Positions 5,335-7,950 of a DNA stretch of 7,950 nt are shown one piece after another. A program made the translations under genes and the position numbers. Numbering within the stretch: the stretch's first letter is position 1; every line of letters starts with the position of its first letter. The notes under the pieces were generated by a model, which was given only the letters and a program-made list of their open reading frames with translations, did not search any database and had not been told where the DNA came from. This stretch comes from Alphaproteobacteria bacterium (lineage in GTDB: Bacteria > Pseudomonadota > Alphaproteobacteria > Geminicoccales > Geminicoccaceae), in contig JALSRW010000545.1 of NCBI GenBank assembly GCA_026984595.1, positions 1-7,950 of the forward strand, in the 5' to 3' direction.

Positions 5335-6255
5335 TCACGATGCCGTGAACAGATTTCCGACCCAGAGCGCCGCGAGCACCGCGAGACCGACATCGCGGTG
5401 AAAGCGGAAGTGGCGCAGACAGGATGCGCGATCGTCGAGATCGACGGTGGCCACCTGCCAGGCCAGCATCAGCGCCGGCAGCGGCAGCAGCGCATGAAAG
5501 GGCCAGCCGAGGCCGGCCAGATAGCCGGCCATCGCCAGCAGCGCCAGCATGCTCGCATAGAAGCCGGCGATCCACCTCCGGCTGGTGGCTCCCAGCCTGA
5601 GCGCCGTGGAACGGACCCCGACCCGGATGTCGTCATCCTTGTCCTGATGGGCGTAGACCGTGTCGTAGCCCAGGGTCCAGAAGACCCCGGCGGCGTAGAG
5701 CAGGAGTGCGGGGGCATCGATGCGCCCGGCGGCGGCCGCATAGCCCACCAGCACTCCCCAATTGAAGGTGATGCCGAGAAAGGCCTGGGGCCACCAGGTG
5801 ATGCGTTTCATGAAGGGGTAGACGAGGATGAGCGGGATGCTGGCCAGGGCCACCGCCACCGCCAGCGGTGGCAATCGGGTGAGCACAAGCAGACCCACCG
5901 CCGACTGGGCGGCGAAGAACAGCACCGCGCCGGTGGTGCCGATGCGGCCCGCGGCCAGCGGCCGGTTGCGGGTGCGCTCCACCCTGCGGTCGAACTCGCG
6001 GTCGGCCAGATCGTTGATCGTGCAGCCGGCGCCCCGCATGGCCACCGCACCGATCGCGAACAGCAGAAAGAGCGAGGGATCCGGCCGCCCGGTGGCGAGT
6101 ACCAGACCCCACCAGCAGGGCAGCAGCAGGAGCCAGGTGCCGATCGGCCGGTCCCAGCGGGCCAGCAGGGCGAGATCGCGCAGCCGCGCCGGCAGCCGGT
6201 CGACCCAGCGGCGCTGCTGATCGAGGACCCGTCCGTCACCGACTTGTGGAGTCAT
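5335..6255 (-). CDS. ubiA: 4-hydroxybenzoate polyprenyltransferase UbiA
   Basis: This 306-residue integral membrane prenyltransferase attaches the polyprenyl tail to 4-hydroxybenzoate, the first membrane-bound step of ubiquinone synthesis. The first Asp-rich motif is NDLADREFD (81-89), preceded by RGAGCTIN, and the second is DKDDD (205-209) after YDTVYAHQ. Both bind Mg-diphosphate in this family. RPIGTWLLLLPCWWG (36-50) is the conserved first helix, and about eight further hydrophobic segments follow at the usual spacing. I chose the ATG at 6255. An upstream in-frame TTG at 6300 would add 15 residues and run into the rsmE start. The ribosome binding site is weak (AGAAGA). It is divergent from rsmE across 44 bp and upstream of the small periplasmic gene on the same strand. 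Length is normal. UbiA rather than another family member is supported by both motifs and context. Confidence 0.96.
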   Translation of the reverse strand: MTPQVGDGRVLDQQRRWVDRLPARLRDLALLARWDRPIGTWLLLLPCWWGLVLATGRPDPSLFLLFAIGAVAMRGAGCTINDLADREFDRRVERTRNRPLAAGRIGTTGAVLFFAAQSAVGLLVLTRLPPLAVAVALASIPLILVYPFMKRITWWPQAFLGITFNWGVLVGYAAAAGRIDAPALLLYAAGVFWTLGYDTVYAHQDKDDDIRVGVRSTALRLGATSRRWIAGFYASMLALLAMAGYLAGLGWPFHALLPLPALMLAWQVATVDLDDRASCLRHFRFHRDVGLAVLAALWVGNLFTAS

Positions 6256-6299
6256 GGCCGGTCTTCTACCGTCGCCCCGATGCAGGGTAAAGGCGAGCA

Positions 6300-7025
6300 A
6301 TGGCCGTCGCTCCGAGGCTCCATCTCGACGATCCGCGCCTGCAGCCGGGCGTGACGGTATCGCTCGATGCCGCGCGTGCCCACTATCTGGCGCGGGTGTT
6401 GCGGCTCGGGATCGGCGACACCGTGATCCTGTTCAATGCCCGGGACGGCGAGTGGCGGGCGCGGATCACCGGGTGCGAGCGTCGTGCCGCGCAGCTTCGG
6501 GTCGAAGATCTCCTGCGCCCGCCGCAGGCGGAGCCGGGGCCGAGCCTGTGGTTCGCTCCGCCCAGACGCACCCGGCTCGAATGGCTGGTGGAAAAGGCGG
6601 TGGAGCTCGGCGTCACGCGGCTCTGTCCGGTGATCACGGCACGCACGGTGGCACGGCTGCAGCGGCCCGAGCGGCTGCGCAGCATCGCCGTGGAGGCCGC
6701 CGAGCAGTGCCGCCGCATGTCGCTGCCGGAGATCGCTCCGGCCCGCGAGCTGGGCGCTGTCCTCGCCGAGGAAAGGGTGCCGGCGCTGCTGTTCGCGGAC
6801 GAGGGGGGTGCCGGTCGGCCGTTGCTGACCGCACTCCAGACCCATCCCGGGGCCGCCTTCCTGGTTGGTCCGGAAGGCGGGTTCACGGCCGCCGAGCGGG
6901 CGATGCTGCGGGCGCGTCCGGAGGTGGTGCCGGTGGGGCTCGGACCCACCATCCTGCGCAGCGAGACGGCCGCCCTCTACATGCTGAGCGGTTGGCGGGC
7001 AGTGCGGGAGGTGGCGGCGGCATGA
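6300..7025 (+). CDS. rsmE: 16S rRNA (uracil(1498)-N(3))-methyltransferase RsmE
   Basis: This 241-residue SPOUT-class methyltransferase uses S-adenosylmethionine to methylate N3 of U1498 in 16S rRNA of the small subunit. The N-terminal PUA-like domain includes HYLARVLRLGIGD (28-40). The trefoil-knot domain follows with EKAVELGVTRLCPVIT (98-113), EAAEQCRRM (132-140), LVGPEGGFTAAE (188-199) and LGPTILRSETAA (214-225), the last two being the cofactor-binding knot loops. All are in the expected order, and length is typical. The ATG has AAGG six bases upstream. Its stop overlaps the start of the DUF3422 gene by four bases, so the two are probably co-translated. The EQC-R-R sequence has Arg138 where I expect Gly in most homologues, a minor variant. 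Confidence 0.96.
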   Translation: MAVAPRLHLDDPRLQPGVTVSLDAARAHYLARVLRLGIGDTVILFNARDGEWRARITGCERRAAQLRVEDLLRPPQAEPGPSLWFAPPRRTRLEWLVEKAVELGVTRLCPVITARTVARLQRPERLRSIAVEAAEQCRRMSLPEIAPARELGAVLAEERVPALLFADEGGAGRPLLTALQTHPGAAFLVGPEGGFTAAERAMLRARPEVVPVGLGPTILRSETAALYMLSGWRAVREVAAA

Positions 7026-7950
7026 ACGAAGCGGCGGCTCCGCGCGCCTACGGGCTCGCCTTTCATCCCGATTTCGAGCGGCTGGTCGACGAGCTGCACA
7101 GCCGGCCGGCGGCGGCGGTCACGGCGCCGGTCACGATCTCGCACATCGCCGTCCTGACCGGCCAGGAGGAGGCCGGGCGGGTGCTGGAGCAGGTGGCGGT
7201 GCTGTGCCGTCGCTATGGCGCCCCACCACCCTACCGCGAGCATTTCCACGCCGCCGATCTCGGTCGCTTCGAGCTCCGGTTCGAGCGCCACCTGGAGTTC
7301 GTCGCTCTGACCTTCCTGCGTCCGACGGCCGGGCTGCAGCCGTTCCGCGAAACCGCCATCCAGCTCGTACCCGAGGATTGGCTGGCGGCCCTCCCGGGCC
7401 CCGTGGTCGCGGCCGGCCATCTGCTGCTGGAGCGAGGCGATCCGCCCAGCCCGGCGCGCATCGATACCCTCTTCGAAGGTCATCGGGTACGGGCCAGCCG
7501 GGTGATGGGAAATGCCGCCGTGGTCTGCACCGACTGGCGTCCCCACGGCGATGGCTTCGGCCGTTTCCACATCACCGATCTGGGGCTCGATCCGGCCCGT
7601 GCCGGGCGGCTGGTGCAGCGGCTGGTGGAGATCGACACCTATCGCATGATGGCCCTGCTGGGTCTGCCGCTGGCACGGCGGGTGGCGCCACGACTGACCG
7701 AGGCGGAGAGCCGCCTGGCGGTCCTGACCGCCCGCATCGGCGAGGCCCGGGGGTTGGCCGACGAGCGCGCGCTTCTCGAAGAGCTGTTCGATCTCGCCGG
7801 CGATATCGAACGGCAGGTGGCGGAGACCGCGTTCCGCTTCGGCGCCACCCGGGCCTACCATCAGCTCGTCCGGGACCGGCTGCGCGAGCTCCGGGAAGAA
7901 CGCTTCGAGCCCTTCCAGCCTCTGGGGCAGTTCCTGGCCCGCCGCTTCGA
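7022..7950 (+). CDS. DUF3422 family protein, C-terminally cut by window end
   Basis: The first 309 residues (plus two bases) of a protein I recognise as DUF3422, a proteobacterial family of unknown function. Family-like segments are FHPDFERLVDELHSRP (14-29), VMGNAAVVCTDWRPHGDGFG (161-180), the block around VEIDTYRMMALLGLPLAR (202-219), FRFGATRAYHQLV (271-283) and PLGQFLARRF at the window edge. A long helical stretch follows residue 225. Members commonly run to about 420-450 residues with hydrophobic C-terminal helices that would anchor them to the membrane, but that part is outside the window. There is no N-terminal signal peptide. The ATG lies within the rsmE stop (ATGA) with a GGGAGG ten bases upstream, so translational coupling is likely. 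No catalytic motif is apparent, and I assign no function. Confidence 0.88.
   Translation, partial: MNEAAAPRAYGLAFHPDFERLVDELHSRPAAAVTAPVTISHIAVLTGQEEAGRVLEQVAVLCRRYGAPPPYREHFHAADLGRFELRFERHLEFVALTFLRPTAGLQPFRETAIQLVPEDWLAALPGPVVAAGHLLLERGDPPSPARIDTLFEGHRVRASRVMGNAAVVCTDWRPHGDGFGRFHITDLGLDPARAGRLVQRLVEIDTYRMMALLGLPLARRVAPRLTEAESRLAVLTARIGEARGLADERALLEELFDLAGDIERQVAETAFRFGATRAYHQLVRDRLRELREERFEPFQPLGQFLARRF

Noticed and set aside
5855..5872. Perfect 8-bp inverted repeat GCCACCGC/GCGGTGGC with 2-nt spacer
   Set aside because: It lies inside the ubiA coding region over alternating Ala/Val and Leu/Pro codons. In GC-rich coding DNA this is readily explained by codon bias.
6256..6300. TTG start for ubiA adding 15 residues
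   Set aside because: It would abut and overlap the rsmE start by one base and adds sequence not typical of UbiA. The ATG at 6255 gives a normal length.
6977..7861. Minus-strand open frame of 294 codons opposite the DUF3422 gene
   Set aside because: The plus-strand frame matches DUF3422 throughout and overlaps rsmE in the normal coupled way. The antisense product is low-complexity and lacks motifs.
1..7950. CRISPR array, tRNA/rRNA gene, insertion sequence, prophage or toxin-antitoxin module
   Set aside because: No regularly spaced repeats, cloverleaf-like sequences, transposase or integrase motifs, or paired toxin-antitoxin-like small genes were seen. The two small plus-strand genes do not fit that pattern because the second encodes an exported protein.

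Overview
The window is a GC-rich, gene-dense chromosomal segment that fits a Gram-negative proteobacterium, most likely an alphaproteobacterium of the Rhodospirillales or a related group. The evidence is the set of genes: a ccoG-ccoH-ccoI cluster for assembly of cbb3-type cytochrome oxidase, ubiA for ubiquinone synthesis beside rsmE, a DUF3422 protein and a ChaC-type protein. I see no transposase, integrase, phage gene, CRISPR array, tRNA or rRNA, and no internal compositional break. It reads as core or stable accessory chromosome.

Layout. Positions 1-2164 (minus strand) hold ccoG, ccoH and the 5' end of ccoI, joined by 4-base and 1-base overlaps. They encode an Fe-S membrane protein, a single-span membrane protein and a copper-exporting P-type ATPase (only its first 71 residues are in the window). 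All serve maturation of cbb3 oxidase, but the structural genes ccoNOPQ are not next to them. A 189-bp divergent intergenic region (2165-2353) with a plausible promoter for ccoG separates this unit from two small plus-strand genes. These are a 99-residue charged helical protein (2354-2653) and a 100-residue four-cysteine secreted protein (2725-3027). The second overlaps tail-to-tail with chaC.

Positions 2996-4781 (minus strand) hold a luciferase-like flavin-dependent oxidoreductase followed, 13 bp later, by a ChaC-family gamma-glutamylcyclotransferase. A clear intrinsic terminator (4848-4870) lies upstream of this pair and closes the preceding minus-strand unit, ubiA plus a small periplasmic Cys/His-containing protein (4898-6255). 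From 6300 the plus strand carries rsmE (16S rRNA m3U1498 methyltransferase), overlapping by 4 bases a DUF3422 gene that runs off the window end. The ubiA and rsmE starts are divergent and only 44 bp apart.

Functional themes: membrane bioenergetics (oxidase assembly, quinone synthesis), glutathione and flavin redox chemistry, and rRNA modification. I do not see convincing evidence of a new multi-gene system. The less characterised items are the two small exported proteins, which share a 12-nt sequence at their ribosome binding sites, the helical protein divergent from ccoG, and the DUF3422 protein. No stretch over 300 bases lacks a gene.
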